From positions 1-43,803 of the forward strand of contig PEFW01000022.1 of the NCBI GenBank assembly GCA_002890675.1: a stretch of 43,803 nt of DNA, in the 5' to 3' direction. Position 1 is the stretch's first letter, and the number at the start of each line of letters is the position of its first letter. Shown one piece after another: positions 1 through 10,005 of the stretch. Below the pieces are notes generated by a model. That model made no database searches and was not told where the DNA came from. It saw only the letters and a list, made by a program, of their open reading frames with translations. This stretch comes from Candidatus Methylaffinis lahnbergensis. Lineage in GTDB: Bacteria; Pseudomonadota; Alphaproteobacteria; Rhizobiales; Beijerinckiaceae. Both the position numbers and the translations under genes were made by a program.

Positions 1-239
1 TGGAATCTGACATAGCCGCCAAGCGGGAATGCCGCAACCCGCCAGTGGGTTCCATAGCGGTCGTTAAAGCCGAAAAGTTCCGGTCCGAAGCCAAGCGAGA
101 AGGTGTCGACCTTAACCCCACACCAACGGCCAATCAGGAAGTGGCCGAGCTCGTGGAAAAAGACCACCAGGCCCAAGACAAAAAGGAAACCCAACATTAT
201 ATACCCGGCCGACGGCCAAATACTTGTGAGGATTGACAT
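1..239 (-). CDS. rseP: RIP site-2 zinc metalloprotease RseP, N-terminal part (runs off the window)
   Basis: Membrane-embedded S2P-type protease that cleaves membrane proteins such as anti-sigma factors during envelope stress. Only the first 79 residues lie in the window and the frame is open to base 1. A hydrophobic first segment carries the zinc-binding motif HELGH at residues 29-33, followed by the family's GVKVDTFSLGFGPELFGF stretch and PLGGYV, all as in RseP. The ATG at 239-237 is preceded by a strong Shine-Dalgarno (AGGAGT, 245-250 on the complement), which fixes the start. It lies downstream of dxr, its usual alphaproteobacterial neighbour, but 549 bases away, so it may have its own promoter. 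Confidence 0.93.
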   Translation of the reverse strand, partial: MSILTSIWPSAGYIMLGFLFVLGLVVFFHELGHFLIGRWCGVKVDTFSLGFGPELFGFNDRYGTHWRVAAFPLGGYVRF

Positions 240-316
240 TATGAACTCCTAGTGCCTTCCGCTTGTGACCTCGAGGACTTCCCGGCTCTCGCGACGCAAT
301 CATGCGGCAACCAAAG

Positions 317-348
317 ATATAGACAACCGGTAAAAATACAGACAACCA
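317..348. repeat. Tandem 12-mer pair upstream of rseP
   Basis: Two near-identical 12-mers, ATATAGACAACC (317-328) and ATACAGACAACC (337-348), start 20 bases apart, two helical turns. They lie about 80-110 bases upstream of the rseP start. This could be a regulator-binding site or promoter element; the function is inference. Confidence 0.35.
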
Positions 349-431
349 GGTTTTTCCGTTGCAACAGTCCCGGCTTAGCCGAGCTCGATCTGATTAAATT
401 CGGACACGAAATGGGGACGGCCCTTGCGCGA

Positions 432-599
432 TTACCTTGACCTAAGCGGCGCCGGCGCCAGCAATCCTTGATTCCTAGGCAAGACGATACCTTGATGAGA
501 CCAATGGTCGCAAGCAACGACCAATTGGGCGGGGCTCTCGAATTTTTGCTCCTCGTTGTTGAAAAAGACGTAATCCGAGACGGCGCCCTTGCCCGCCAT
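432..599 (-). CDS. Possible small protein or gene remnant, 55 aa
   Basis: A short frame between dxr and rseP. It opens with MAGKGAVSDYVFFNNEEQKF and continues with an acidic, non-random composition up to about residue 35 (AQLVVACDHWSHQ), after which it turns proline- and arginine-rich. The ATG follows a weak AGG ribosome site. It may be the N-terminus of a small cytoplasmic protein whose C-terminal half was lost to a frameshift. I cannot name a family with certainty. Codon use is less biased than in dxr. Confidence 0.25.
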   Translation of the reverse strand: MAGKGAVSDYVFFNNEEQKFESPAQLVVACDHWSHQGIVLPRNQGLLAPAPLRSR

Positions 600-788
600 C
601 CGCTACCTAACATAAAATGCTCTGTCAAAGCATTTAGTATGCCAAACACGGATTTGCACAATATCATTCCTAATTATTTGTCCATGTTCAAAAGTGAACA
701 CTTCGAGGCAGACCGGGAAAATTTGAACGCGAGGTTAGCGGTCATTTTCAAAAATGACGGCGGTCGCCCGCTTGATGATGATTCATGC

Positions 789-2024
789 TCACTGCACCCT
801 GGCACGCGACGCAGCTTGCCGGGCGAGAACAAAACGCGATCTTTCGCGCACGGCTTGGTCCATTGCAAGAGCGTCGGCAACCGATTCCGGCTCGTGCGCG
901 ACCCCGTCGGCGAGCGCCGTATTGCAAGCCTGTTCCACCATTTGGGCAATCTCGTAAAACGAAATCAGCCGCTTCAAGAAAGCCTCGACCGCGATTTCAT
1001 TGGCGGCATTCAAGACAGTAGGAAGGCCCCCCCCCGTGCGCAAGGCGGCAATCGCCACGCGCAAGGCGGGAAAGCGGTCGAAATCCGGACGTTCGAAGGT
1101 TAGCCGGCCAACGGTTGTCAAGTCGAGCCGGCGCGCGGCGGTCGCGCTTCGCTTCGGAAACGAGAGACAATAGGCGATCGGAACCTTCATGTCGGGCGCG
1201 GCAAGTCCGGCCGTTACCGAGCCGTCGGTGAAGGCGACGAGACCATGCACTACCGACTGCGCATGGACGATGACGTCGAGCCGCGCCGCCTCGATCCCGA
1301 AAAGATAATGCGCCTCGATCACTTCCAGACCCTTGTTCATGAGGCCGGCGGAGTCGACGCTGATTTTTGGCCCCATCGACCAATTCGGATGGGCCAATGC
1401 CTGTTTGGGAGTGGCCTTGGCAATGGCCTCGCTTGGCCATGTCCAAAATGGTCCGCCCGAGGCGGTCAGCGTGATCATCTCGATCGTATCGAGGCTTGCT
1501 TCGCCCATGGACTGAAAAATCGCATTATGTTCGCTGTCGACGGGAAGCAGCCTGGTGCCGGAGGCCGCGGCTTGGTGCATGAAGGGAGCACCGGCGCAAA
1601 CCAGGCATTCCTTATTGGCGAGCGCGACGGTGCGTCCAGCGGAAAGCGCCGCGAAAGTCGGCTTTACCCCGGCGGTTCCCGCGATCGCTCCCATCACGAT
1701 GTCGGAGGGACGGAGGGCCGCTGCGACGACCGCCTCCTCGCCTGCCGCGGGCTCGATCGAGGTGCCGGCCAGGGCTTCTTTTAATTCGGCATAGCCTCGT
1801 GGGTCGGCGAGGGCGGCGAATTTCGCGCCGAGCTCGCGGGCGAGCCTAGCCAAGGCTTGCGGATCCCGCCCGCCGGCGATGGCCTCGACCCGGAAAGCGC
1901 CGCCCGCGCCGGCAATGATCTCCGCGGTCGATCTGCCGATCGATCCGGTCGCGCCGAGGATAACAACGCTGCGGACGTCGCGGTCGGCCACGGGACTTTG
2001 CCGCAATTGCATGAGTTTCTCCAT
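789..2024 (-). CDS. dxr: 1-deoxy-D-xylulose 5-phosphate reductoisomerase
   Basis: Converts DXP to 2-C-methyl-D-erythritol 4-phosphate with NADPH, the first committed step of the MEP isoprenoid pathway. The 411-aa protein has the NADPH motif GATGSIG (residues 24-30), ANKE (136-139), the metal ligands in DSEHN (D163, E165) and the SVDSA..MNKG loop with E234, all family hallmarks. In that loop GL stands where T/S-M is common, probably a lineage variant. The length is normal. The ATG at 2024 has a purine-rich run only two bases upstream; the ATG at 2012 has a better-spaced GGAGA and may be the true start (407 aa). It sits between cdsA and rseP, so the isoprenoid, lipid-carrier and phospholipid steps are clustered. 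Confidence 0.97.
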   Translation of the reverse strand: MEKLMQLRQSPVADRDVRSVVILGATGSIGRSTAEIIAGAGGAFRVEAIAGGRDPQALARLARELGAKFAALADPRGYAELKEALAGTSIEPAAGEEAVVAAALRPSDIVMGAIAGTAGVKPTFAALSAGRTVALANKECLVCAGAPFMHQAAASGTRLLPVDSEHNAIFQSMGEASLDTIEMITLTASGGPFWTWPSEAIAKATPKQALAHPNWSMGPKISVDSAGLMNKGLEVIEAHYLFGIEAARLDVIVHAQSVVHGLVAFTDGSVTAGLAAPDMKVPIAYCLSFPKRSATAARRLDLTTVGRLTFERPDFDRFPALRVAIAALRTGGGLPTVLNAANEIAVEAFLKRLISFYEIAQMVEQACNTALADGVAHEPESVADALAMDQAVRERSRFVLARQAASRARVQ

Positions 2025-2136
2025 GGCCCCTCTTCAATTCAATCAGAAGGCGGAGCAAGGGTTGGCGCTAAAAACGCGCCAAGAAGATGTCGCGAGCCAA
2101 CAGTACCGTTTGGCGTCCGAGAAGATGCGGACCACC

Positions 2137-3057
2137 CTAAAACCAATCGAGCAGTCCGGCGGCGATTGAATCAAGTCCTCGCGCCCATCCAAAAAGGGCG
2201 GCGAAAGCGGCGGCGGCGATAAATCCATCGAGCCGGTCCATGAACCCGCCATGGCCCGGAATGAGGCCGCTCGAATCCTTTGCACCGAAGCGCCGTTTGA
2301 CCCAGGATTCGAAGATGTCGCCGCCTTGCGAGACGGCGGCAGCGACAAGGCCAAGCGCGAAAAGGGGCAGGGCCCGCCACGGTTCGCCAAGCCCATAAGT
2401 GCCAGTTGCGGCGCCGAGACCTGCGCCGGCGAATACCCCGGAAAGCGTGCCGGACCAGGTTTTCGAGGGCGAAATTTTTGGCCATAGTTTGGCGCCGCCG
2501 ATCAGGCGGCCGCCGAAATAGGCGAAAACATCGGTGCCCCATACCGTCGCGAACAGCCACAGGATCGCTCTTGCCCCATATTCCGACGAGGCATGCAGCG
2601 CGCTGGCGGCAAGGAGCAGCAAACCCGTGTAGATGATCCCGCCAAAAGCCCAAATCCTCCGCCCTCGGCCCGCGGCGAGAGCAAGGGCGAGCCCGCAACC
2701 GCCAAGAATCGCGCCGGCGGCCCCGAACCAAGCCTTGCCGGCAAAATAGGCGCTAACAACGAGCCCCAGGGCAACGAAAAAAAAGCGGAGGCGACGGTTT
2801 GGTGCCGCTATCAGATTTTGCCATTCGCAGCCTACCGCCAAGGCGGCGCCGAGCCAGAAGAGATCGAAAACGAGGCCGCCTTGCCAAACGGAGACAAGCG
2901 CCGCCGCCATCAGGACAATTGCCGAGAGAACGCGCGGTAGGAGATCAACCAAGCGGCGCCTCCCGGAAAAATTGGGCGCCGAAGGGTTTTTGCCCGGCGC
3001 ATCGGCGGCATCGTTCAGCATGACAAGCAGCCCAGGACTCGGGGCCGCATAAATCAT
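2137..3057 (-). CDS. cdsA: Phosphatidate cytidylyltransferase
   Basis: Integral membrane enzyme that makes CDP-diacylglycerol from phosphatidic acid and CTP, the branch point of phospholipid synthesis. The 306-aa protein has about eight hydrophobic segments and, near the C-terminus (about residues 250-280), the CdsA signature: [11 protein letters not shown], then [12 protein letters not shown], with the conserved K-D and H-G-G-x-x-D-R-x-D residues. The ATG overlaps the uppS stop by four bases (ATGA), which implies translational coupling. A second ATG (MLND, about 12 codons in) is possible. The last residues come after the catalytic signature, so the gene looks intact. Confidence 0.95.
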   Translation of the reverse strand: MIYAAPSPGLLVMLNDAADAPGKNPSAPNFSGRRRLVDLLPRVLSAIVLMAAALVSVWQGGLVFDLFWLGAALAVGCEWQNLIAAPNRRLRFFFVALGLVVSAYFAGKAWFGAAGAILGGCGLALALAAGRGRRIWAFGGIIYTGLLLLAASALHASSEYGARAILWLFATVWGTDVFAYFGGRLIGGAKLWPKISPSKTWSGTLSGVFAGAGLGAATGTYGLGEPWRALPLFALGLVAAAVSQGGDIFESWVKRRFGAKDSSGLIPGHGGFMDRLDGFIAAAAFAALFGWARGLDSIAAGLLDWF

Positions 3058-3884
3058 GTTTTCGCCGCGCCGGCCAGCAATTTACCATTCCGGTATTGCC
3101 CCGTCACGCCGCCGAATCGCCGTTCGCGCGCCGAAAATTCCGCCAAGGCCGCCGAAAAGGCCTGCCGGTCGAAGTCCGGCCAGTGCATCGGCAGGAAAAC
3201 GAATTCGGAATAGGCCGCTTGCCACATCAGAAAATTCGACAGTCGCTGTTCACCGGACGTGCGGATGATGAGATCGGGATCGGGAATGCCCGCCGTGTCG
3301 AGATGGCGGGCGAACAGCGTCTCGTCGATTTCGGATGCCTTGATGAGGCCGGCCGCCACCTCTTCCGCCAAACTCCGTGCCGCAGCGGCAATCTCCTGCC
3401 GGCTTCCGTAGTTGAAGGCAACGATCAAGGTAAGGCGGCTGTTGGCCTTTGTCCGGTCCTCGGCCTCGTCAAGCAAGGCGCGGATATCGGCATTCAGATT
3501 GGCGCGCGCGCCAATCACCTTGACCTTGACTCCGGACTTGTGCAATTCGTTAAGATCGTTGCCGATAAAGCGCTTAAGAAGGGCCATGAGGTCGGCGACC
3601 TCCTGGACGGGCCGGTTCCAATTCTCCATCGAAAAGCTGTAAACCGTCAGATAGTCGAGCCCGAACTCGAGCGCCGTGCGAACCGTCTCGCGAAGCGCTG
3701 CCAGTCCGTGCCGGTGCCCCTCGATCCGCGGCAGTCCCCGCCGCGCCGCCCAGCGTCCGTTGCCATCCATGATCACGCCGACATGCACGGGCGCGCCGGT
3801 CAGGCGCCGTCGCGCGAGAAGTGCTGTCTCATCCGCAACCATGGATGACACTGTCATGTCCTGGCCGCCAGCCGCCCGTGGCAT
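3054..3884 (-). CDS. uppS: Undecaprenyl diphosphate synthase (isoprenyl transferase)
   Basis: Cis-prenyltransferase that condenses IPP onto farnesyl diphosphate to build the C55 lipid carrier for peptidoglycan and other envelope polymers. The 276-aa frame has the catalytic IMDGNGRWA motif (D40), [14 protein letters not shown] and the C-terminal [11 protein letters not shown] substrate-binding motif. The domain begins at about residue 32, so the first 9-14 residues may be excess; ATGs at MTVSSM or MVAD would give a usual-length enzyme. It overlaps cdsA by four bases and lies downstream of frr. Confidence 0.96.
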   Translation of the reverse strand: MPRAAGGQDMTVSSMVADETALLARRRLTGAPVHVGVIMDGNGRWAARRGLPRIEGHRHGLAALRETVRTALEFGLDYLTVYSFSMENWNRPVQEVADLMALLKRFIGNDLNELHKSGVKVKVIGARANLNADIRALLDEAEDRTKANSRLTLIVAFNYGSRQEIAAAARSLAEEVAAGLIKASEIDETLFARHLDTAGIPDPDLIIRTSGEQRLSNFLMWQAAYSEFVFLPMHWPDFDRQAFSAALAEFSARERRFGGVTGQYRNGKLLAGAAKT

Positions 3885-4043
3885 CGTCCCTTGGCGTCCT
3901 TTACCCTACGCAAGACCGCCCCTTCTGCCATACAGCGCCTCTCTCAAAAAGCCCGCCCCGCCGCAGGTCACCCGGTCGGCCCCGGAACACCGGACGGCCC
4001 GCGAACCTAAACACGCGGCCCTCTTATAACAGTTCAGAACAGC

Positions 4044-4604
4044 TCACACTTGCATGATTTCGGATTCCTTCGCGTTAAGCGCGGAATCGATCTCTCCGAC
4101 GAATTGATCCGTTAGTTTCTGGACCTCGCTCTCGTGGCGCTTTTCGTCGTCCTCGCCGACCGCCTTATCCTTGAGCAGTTTTTTGAGCATGTCGAGCCCA
4201 TCGCGGCGGACATGGCGGACCGCGATGCGCGCCTCTTCGGCATACTTGTGCGCGACCTTCGCCATTTCCCTGCGCCGCTGCTCGTTGAGTTCCGGGATCC
4301 TTATCCGCAGGACTTGACCTTCGACGGTCGGAGAGAGTCCCAAATTGGCATTGCGGATGGCCTTGTCGACGGCGCCGGCCAATGCCTTGTCCCAGACGTG
4401 AACCGAAAGCATCCGCGGCTCCGGCACGCTGATTGTCGCTAGCTGATTGAGCGCCATCGTTTGCCCATAGGCCTCGACGTGCACGGGTTCGACGAGGCTC
4501 GCCGAAGCGCGCCCGGTGCGCAAACCTCCCAATTCGTGCTTCAATGTCGCGACCGCGCCCTGCATGCGCCGGCCAAGGTCTGAAATATCAAATTCAGCGC
4601 TCAT
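4044..4604 (-). CDS. frr: Ribosome recycling factor
   Basis: Cytoplasmic factor that, with EF-G, splits post-termination ribosomes. The 186-aa length is typical. Hallmarks are [14 protein letters not shown] near residue 27, the [13 protein letters not shown] strand, [20 protein letters not shown], and the C-terminal helix region [20 protein letters not shown]. The start ATG has an AGGGTG ribosome site. It is 62 bases downstream of pyrH and 159 bases before uppS, the classic pyrH-frr-uppS order. Confidence 0.97.
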   Translation of the reverse strand: MSAEFDISDLGRRMQGAVATLKHELGGLRTGRASASLVEPVHVEAYGQTMALNQLATISVPEPRMLSVHVWDKALAGAVDKAIRNANLGLSPTVEGQVLRIRIPELNEQRRREMAKVAHKYAEEARIAVRHVRRDGLDMLKKLLKDKAVGEDDEKRHESEVQKLTDQFVGEIDSALNAKESEIMQV

Positions 4605-4666
4605 GTTGGCACCCTAAGGTGTTTCCGCCCGGCCCGTCCATGGGCCATGCGAGGATCGTAGCGCAC

Positions 4667-5416
4667 TCAAGTAGGCGAAACCAGAGTGGCGTTGCCGCGT
4701 CCGTCGAGGGCGGCGAGGATCGCGCCGGGCTGCCTTATCGAGAAGACAATTATGGGAATTCCGCTCTCGCGCGCAAGCGCGAACGCGGCGGTGTCCATGA
4801 CCGCGAGATTCCTGGCGATGGCTTCGTCATGAGTCAAGCGATCATAGCGAGTTGCGGCCGGATCGCGCTTCGGGTCCGCCGAATAGACTCCATCAACCTG
4901 CGTCGCCTTCATAATGAGATCGCAGGAAAGCTCGGCACCGCGCAAGGCCGCGCCGGTATCGGTTGTAAAGAATGGGTTGCCGGTGCCGCCGGCGAGAACC
5001 ACGATCCGGCCCTTGCCAAGGTGATGCAATGCCGCCTGGCGCGAATACGCCTCGCAAACCGCGGGCATTGGCAAAGCCGACAGCGCTCGCGCCGCCTGGC
5101 CTTGCTTCTCGATCGCATATTCGAGAGCAAGCGCGTTCATTACCGTAGCTAACATGCCGATCGAATCGGCGCGGGCCCGTTCGATGCCCTTGTTGGCGCC
5201 TTCAATGCCCCGGAAAAAATTGCCGCCGCCGGGGACCACCGCGACCTCGATGCCGCGCGCCGCGACCTCCTTCAAATCCGCCGCGATCCGCGCCAGGGTG
5301 TCGTGGTCAAGACCGTGGCTTCGCGCGCCCATCAAGGCTTCGCCGGAGAGCTTGACGACAATCCGCCGCCAAGCCGGCAATTTCAGCGGAAACTTGGTTT
5401 CGCCCGGTCCGGTCAT
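4667..5416 (-). CDS. pyrH: Uridylate kinase
   Basis: Hexameric amino-acid-kinase-fold enzyme phosphorylating UMP to UDP for nucleic acid and cell-wall precursor synthesis. The 249-aa protein shows VVKLSGEALMG at the N-terminus, VVPGGGNFFRG, the RADSIGMLATVMNALAL helix, LAGGTGNPFFTTDT and KATQVDGVYSADP, all diagnostic. It is the first visible gene of the minus-strand cluster. The usual rpsB-tsf pair is not upstream; instead a divergent membrane-protein gene starts 222 bases away, so a promoter probably lies in 5417-5637. Confidence 0.96.
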   Translation of the reverse strand: MTGPGETKFPLKLPAWRRIVVKLSGEALMGARSHGLDHDTLARIAADLKEVAARGIEVAVVPGGGNFFRGIEGANKGIERARADSIGMLATVMNALALEYAIEKQGQAARALSALPMPAVCEAYSRQAALHHLGKGRIVVLAGGTGNPFFTTDTGAALRGAELSCDLIMKATQVDGVYSADPKRDPAATRYDRLTHDEAIARNLAVMDTAAFALARESGIPIIVFSIRQPGAILAALDGRGNATLVSPT

Positions 5417-5637
5417 TGGCTTGCCGCTGGTTCCTTTCCCGGCCCACCCGCTCGCTTGCGAAAGCCCGTTCCGCGCTTCGCCATCTTATACCGAGAGTCG
5501 TGGACGGGCCAAACGTGCCGCGCTCCTGGCTCGCGGACACGGTCACGGCCTCCACTCTATCGCCTTGTTTTGCAAAATCCCAAGTAGCGGCCATATGGGA
5601 TGAGAGTTCCCGAATCAACGTGGTGGAGGATGGTAAA

Positions 5638-6348
5638 ATGCAGGGTGTTGGCGAGGCGAAAATGCCCGGCTATGTGCTTTACCCGCTTTATGGGCAGCGC
5701 CGTTGCGCGGCGGTTATCGCGGGCCTTGGATGGTTTGGCTTGGGCGTGCAGCTTTACTTCAATATTCAGGACGCGCTCGTCGAAAATTTGCCGGTCGCGG
5801 GGTATCTCATCGATTACTTCAGCTTTTTCACGATCGAGACCAATCTCCTTGTCGCCCTCATGCTCACGATTAGTTGCGCACGGCCGCAAGCGGAGCAATT
5901 TTTGACCAGCCCAAGCGTCAGATCGGCGCTTGTCGTTTATATTATCATTGTCGGCGTGGTCTATGCGGTGCTGTTGCGGAATTTATGGCACCCGCATGGA
6001 GTGCGGCTTTTGGCCGACATCGTGCTGCATGATGCCATACCGGTCCTTTACCCCTTATATTGGCTGGTGCTTCTGCCTAAGGGCAGCTTGCGGTGGAGCG
6101 ATCCCGCATGGTGGCTCGTCTACCCGGTCCTCTATTTCCTCTATAGCATGCTGCGCGGCGCGGCCGTTGGCATCTATCTATATCCCTTCTTCGACGTCGC
6201 GCAGTTCGGGTTTACCCGGGTCTCGATGAATGCAATCGTTTTCCTTGCCGTCTTTTTTGGGCTCGGTGTCATTGTGACTGCCATCGACCATGCGTTAGCC
6301 ACCGGCGAGAGCGGGCGAAGCGGGCTTGGCAGGGCGGCCGAACTCTGA
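5638..6348 (+). CDS. Pr6Pr-like six-helix membrane protein
   Basis: 236-aa integral membrane protein with about six hydrophobic segments. The motif YFSFFTIETNLLVAL near residue 60, the HDAIPVLYPLYW segment and the YFLYSMLRG-containing helix resemble the Pr6Pr membrane-protein family, whose function is unknown. The frame is open back to 5416, but the ATG at 5638 follows a good ribosome site (GGAGGA, 5625-5630) with seven-base spacing and begins just before the first helix, so I use it. It is divergent from pyrH and 46 bases upstream of folD, possibly co-transcribed. The family call is moderate. Confidence 0.75.
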   Translation: MQGVGEAKMPGYVLYPLYGQRRCAAVIAGLGWFGLGVQLYFNIQDALVENLPVAGYLIDYFSFFTIETNLLVALMLTISCARPQAEQFLTSPSVRSALVVYIIIVGVVYAVLLRNLWHPHGVRLLADIVLHDAIPVLYPLYWLVLLPKGSLRWSDPAWWLVYPVLYFLYSMLRGAAVGIYLYPFFDVAQFGFTRVSMNAIVFLAVFFGLGVIVTAIDHALATGESGRSGLGRAAEL

Positions 6349-6394
6349 CAAATAGGACCATTGATAGTTCATCCGCAGGTCTCAAGAAGACGCC

Positions 6395-7372
6395 ATGGCG
6401 CAAACGCAGACCGGGGCAACGCCCGCCGGAAACGGCGTCCTCTTTCCATCCGGCGCGAAGGCTCTTCTGATCGACGGCAAGCGCGCCTCGAAGCAAGTGA
6501 TCGCGCGGGTATCGGAAAATACCCGCGCGCTAGCCGCGCAAGGACTGAAGCCGGGCCTCGCGGTCGTCCTTGTCGGCGACGATCCCGCAAGTCAGGTCTA
6601 TGTCAAATCCAAAAGCAAGGCCGCGCAAGCCTGCGGGTTTCATTCGGTTCAGCACGACCTTGCCGCGACGGCGAGCGAGGCGGAGCTGCTCGCCTTGATA
6701 GAACAGCTCAATGCCGATCCTGCCATCCACGGAATCCTATTGCAGTTGCCGTTGCCCGGCCGGCTCGATCCGGGCCGCGTGATCGACGCCATTTCGCCAG
6801 GCAAGGATGTCGATGGCTTGCACCCGGTCAATTCCGGACGTCTCGCTAGTGGCGATATGGCGCGCGCGCTCGTGCCATGCACACCGGCCGGCGGCATGGT
6901 CCTTCTCGATGCGGCCGCCGCGGCGCTCGGCGTCAATCTGTCGGGAGCCGAGGCCGTCGTCGTCGGCCGCTCCAATCTCGTCGGCAAGCCGATCGCCCAA
7001 TTGCTGCTTGGCCGCAATGCGACCGTGACGGTCGCCCATTCGCGCACCCGCGATCTCGCGGCGACGGTGTCCCGAGCCGATGTTCTCGTCGCGGCCGTTG
7101 GCCGGCCGGAGATGATTCGCGGGAGCTGGATCAAGCCCGGCGCGATCGTCATCGACGTCGGCATCAACCGGGTCCCGCGTGATGGCCAAGACGCGGCCGG
7201 GCGGCCCAACACGAGGCTTGTTGGCGATGTCGCCTTCGCCGAGGCGATCGCGCGCGCCGGTGCGATTACGCCGGTGCCCGGCGGTGCCGGACCGATGACG
7301 ATCGCGATGCTGATGCAAAACACGCTCCGCGCCGCGCTTTTGACGGCCGGGCTAGCAGCCTGGATTGACTAA
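6395..7372 (+). CDS. folD: Bifunctional methylenetetrahydrofolate dehydrogenase / methenyltetrahydrofolate cyclohydrolase
   Basis: Interconverts 5,10-methylene-, methenyl- and 10-formyl-THF with NADP(H), supplying one-carbon units for purines and, in methylotrophic relatives, C1 assimilation. The 325-aa protein has the catalytic Y69/K73 pair in YVKSKSK, QLPLP (117-121), GKDVDG (136-141), the dinucleotide motif GRSNLVGKP (191-199) and [10 protein letters not shown] (293-302), where A replaces the usual V. About 25 residues precede the conserved domain, so a later start is possible. No other C1 gene is adjacent. Confidence 0.96.
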   Translation: MAQTQTGATPAGNGVLFPSGAKALLIDGKRASKQVIARVSENTRALAAQGLKPGLAVVLVGDDPASQVYVKSKSKAAQACGFHSVQHDLAATASEAELLALIEQLNADPAIHGILLQLPLPGRLDPGRVIDAISPGKDVDGLHPVNSGRLASGDMARALVPCTPAGGMVLLDAAAAALGVNLSGAEAVVVGRSNLVGKPIAQLLLGRNATVTVAHSRTRDLAATVSRADVLVAAVGRPEMIRGSWIKPGAIVIDVGINRVPRDGQDAAGRPNTRLVGDVAFAEAIARAGAITPVPGGAGPMTIAMLMQNTLRAALLTAGLAAWID

Positions 7373-8393
7373 ATCGAGGGGTAGCGGTGTTTCGCTTTCG
7401 TCGCGAACCGAGCGACGGAGGCGAGGAGGAGCATCGGTGTTGGTGGTCGAGCGTGATTTGGCTTCCAGGATCGGTTTTCGCGCAGAGGGTATTGGCCAGG
7501 GTCAGCCTCTCGCCGACCGGGTGGATATAGCGAGTCTTGCTTTACAGCCGTCGAGTCCGACGTCGACTCGCGTGCGGCCGCTCGTGGGTGGTTGCTTGCC
7601 TACGCGATTTGCTCCCCTTCATCTGACCAGGACTCGCGCGAAGGGCGGACAGAACACTCCTCCCGGTCCCCAAGCCAACCGGCTTACGATCCCGCCCGCC
7701 CGGCCTAAGGGGGTGGCAACCCCCTGAAGGGCGAACCGCATATCAATCAGATTCGGGCCAATCGATCATGCAAGGGGGACGAAAACCGCCTGGATAGGGA
7801 AGCTTTTCGCCAACAAGCCGGCGCGCGTCGTGGCGGTCGCGCTCGCCAGCAAAATGGCGCGTATGGCCTCGGCGGCGATGCCGAAGTTGGAGAATTATCG
7901 CGCCGTTGCGGCCTGACCGATCGGACCTGCCAACGCCGGACAGGCGATTGGGAAGAGTGAAAGACGAGCGTTGCAACAGGGCCATGCCGGGGATCGGAAC
8001 AACCCGTGCCGGCCAGCGCGGCTAGGCGCGATGGAACGAACGGGGATCCGATCCGCGACACGCAACAGTGCCAGCCGCCAATCCGGCGGCGCACAAAGGA
8101 CGGACGGATGGCGGCAACCGGCCGAATTGCCGAAACGTCAAAAAAGCTCTTACCGCGGGGGCGACCAGTTATGGTCGGCGGAGGGAAATGGGCAACCCGG
8201 AAGCGTTGCCGATCACGTCCACAGCCGTCGCGATTGGGCAGAGTCGTTCGCTTAATTTCAGGAGATTACCAGCTTGAAAGAGAATGAGGCTGGCCTTCCT
8301 ATGCGACATATCCCGAGCGGCGGGCGGTTAGAACGGTCATCTGCGCGTATGGTTACGCTTAACCGACACGGGTCCCAGCTTTCGCGAAATACC
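7373..8393. other. Non-coding stretch with insertion-sequence debris
   Basis: 1021 bases between folD and mccB without a convincing intact gene. It contains a GC hairpin GGGGGT-GGCA-ACCCCC at 7709-7724 with no T-run, and an IS110 transposase tail at 7761-7916. From 7917 to 8393 I see only short frames without family resemblance, possibly the non-coding flank of the same dead element. Confidence 0.6.
7761..7916 (+). pseudogene. IS110-family transposase, C-terminal remnant
   Basis: A 51-codon frame ending in TGA at 7914-7916 reads GTKTAWIGKLFANKPARVVA and then VALASKMARMASAAMPKL. This is the characteristic C-terminal end of IS110/IS1111-type transposases (W-I-x-x-L-L-x-x-x-P-x-x-V-x-x-V-A-L-A-N-K-x-A-R). 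No N-terminal RuvC-like DEDD part is present, so it is a fragment of a dead element, left beside the truncated end of the ivd-mccB cluster. Confidence 0.7.
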
Positions 8394-10001
8394 TCACATC
8401 CGGAACACACCAAAGCGCGTTTCCTCTACCGGCGCATTGAGTGCGGCGGAAATCGAGAGGGCGAGCACCATCCGGGTTTCGGCCGGATCGATAATGCCGT
8501 CGTCCCAAAGCCGCGCGCTTGCATAATAGGGATGCGCTTGGCGCTCGAATTTTTCCCGGACCGGAGACTTATAAGATTCCTCTTCTTCAGCCGTCCAAAC
8601 TTTTCCGGCGGCTTCAAAATTGTCGCGGCGCACTTGCGCTAGAACATTGGCGGCCTGTTCGCCGCCCATCACCGAAATGCGCGCATTGGGCCACATCCAG
8701 AGGAGGCGCGGTCCAAAGGCACGCCCGCACATGCCGTAATTGCCCGCCCCGAAACTGCCGCCGATGATGACGGTGAATTTTGGCACGCAAGCGCAGGCGA
8801 CCGCCGCGACGAGCTTGGCGCCATCCTTGGCTATGCCTTGCGCCTCGTATTTTTGGCCGACCATGAAGCCGGTGACGTTTTGCAGAAAGACAAGCGGGAT
8901 TTTGCGTTGCGCGCAAAGTTCAATGAAATGCGCGCCCTTGAGCGCCGATTCCGAAAACAGGATTCCATTATTGGCGAGGATGCCCACGGGATAGCCGAAG
9001 ATGTGCGCGAACCCGCAGACAAGGGTCGTTCCATAGAGCGCCTTGAACTCGTCGAACACGCTGCCGTCGACCATGCGGGCAAGGATTTCGCGCACGTCAT
9101 AAGCCTCGCGCGGATCGGCGGGGACGACACCATATATTTCATGCGCATTGTAGAGCGGTTCGACTGGCTCGCGCACCACGACGCCGGGGTTTTTCGCACG
9201 ATTTAGCGTACCGACGATATTCCGCGCGAGCGCAAGGGCATGTTTGTCGCTCAACGCATAATGATCGACGACGCCCGAGACACGCGAATGGACTTCGGCG
9301 CCGCCCAGATCCTCGGCCGAGACGATTTCGCCGGTCGCCGCCTTGACAAGCGGCGGACCCGCCAAAAAGATGGTGCCCTGTCCCGCCACGATAATCGCCT
9401 CGTCGCTCATCGCCGGAACATAGGCGCCGCCCGCCGTGCAGCTTCCCATCACCACCGCGATTTGCGGGATGCCCGCCGCCGACATCCTCGCCTGATTGTA
9501 AAAGATGCGGCCGAAATGGTCGCGATCGGGAAAGACTTCGTCCTGGCTTGGCAGATAGGCGCCGCCGCTATCGACGAGATAGATGCAAGGCAGATGGCTT
9601 TCCCATGCGATTTCTTGCGCGCGCAGATGCTTCTTGACGGTCAGCGGATAATAGGTGCCGCCCTTGACGGTTGCGTCATTGACGATGACGACGCATTCCT
9701 GGCCGCCGATGCGCGCAATGCCCGATATCAATCCCGCCGCCGGAACGGTTTCCGCGTAAACCTCATAAGCGGCGAATTGCGAGAATTCCAGAAACGGCGT
9801 ACCCGGATCGATGAGCGCCGCGATTCTTTCACGCGGCAGGAGTTTGCCCCGCGCGATGTGCTTCTCGCGCGCCTTGGGCCCGCCGCCTTGCGCGATGAGC
9901 GCCACCTTGCCGCGCAAATCTTCAACCAGACCCTGCATCGCGGCTTTGTTCGCGGCAAAATATTGGCTATCCCGCGCGACAGCGGATTTGAGAACGTTCA
10001 T
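8394..10001 (-). CDS. mccB: Methylcrotonyl-CoA carboxylase, carboxyltransferase (beta) subunit
   Basis: Carboxyltransferase half of a biotin-dependent carboxylase; it transfers CO2 from biotin to 3-methylcrotonyl-CoA in leucine/isovalerate breakdown. The two crotonase-like halves are complete: the VDSGGAYLP and [13 protein letters not shown] loops in the N-domain, and [27 protein letters not shown] and [19 protein letters not shown] in the C-domain, as in MccB rather than PccB. The ATG at 10001 follows an AGGA that overlaps the ivd stop and gives 535 aa, the family length; a TTG 18 bases upstream is less likely. The biotin-carrying alpha subunit (mccA), usually next, is absent. Confidence 0.93.
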   Translation of the reverse strand: MNVLKSAVARDSQYFAANKAAMQGLVEDLRGKVALIAQGGGPKAREKHIARGKLLPRERIAALIDPGTPFLEFSQFAAYEVYAETVPAAGLISGIARIGGQECVVIVNDATVKGGTYYPLTVKKHLRAQEIAWESHLPCIYLVDSGGAYLPSQDEVFPDRDHFGRIFYNQARMSAAGIPQIAVVMGSCTAGGAYVPAMSDEAIIVAGQGTIFLAGPPLVKAATGEIVSAEDLGGAEVHSRVSGVVDHYALSDKHALALARNIVGTLNRAKNPGVVVREPVEPLYNAHEIYGVVPADPREAYDVREILARMVDGSVFDEFKALYGTTLVCGFAHIFGYPVGILANNGILFSESALKGAHFIELCAQRKIPLVFLQNVTGFMVGQKYEAQGIAKDGAKLVAAVACACVPKFTVIIGGSFGAGNYGMCGRAFGPRLLWMWPNARISVMGGEQAANVLAQVRRDNFEAAGKVWTAEEEESYKSPVREKFERQAHPYYASARLWDDGIIDPAETRMVLALSISAALNAPVEETRFGVFRM

Positions 10002-10005
10002 CGTC

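Larger units (their letters stand above)
240..788. other. Long dxr-rseP intergenic region
   Basis: 549 bases between the dxr stop and the rseP start. It holds a tandem 12-mer repeat (317-348), one small possible reading frame (432-599, minus), an A/T-rich perfect hairpin GTCATTTT-CA-AAAATGAC at 741-758 and a palindrome GTTCA-AAAG-TGAAC at 688-701. The longer open frames have no protein-like character. It probably contains the rseP promoter. Confidence 0.5.

Noticed and set aside
239..667. 142-codon minus frame between dxr and rseP
   Set aside because: Low-complexity, arginine/serine-rich translation with no start signal; it overlaps the better 55-codon frame.
688..701. GTTC-N6-GAAC palindrome as a LexA box
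   Set aside because: The alphaproteobacterial LexA site is a direct repeat GTTC-N7-GTTC; this does not fit.
741..758. Perfect hairpin after dxr as a terminator
   Set aside because: The stem is A/T-rich with a two-base loop and no T-run, so a normal intrinsic terminator is unlikely.
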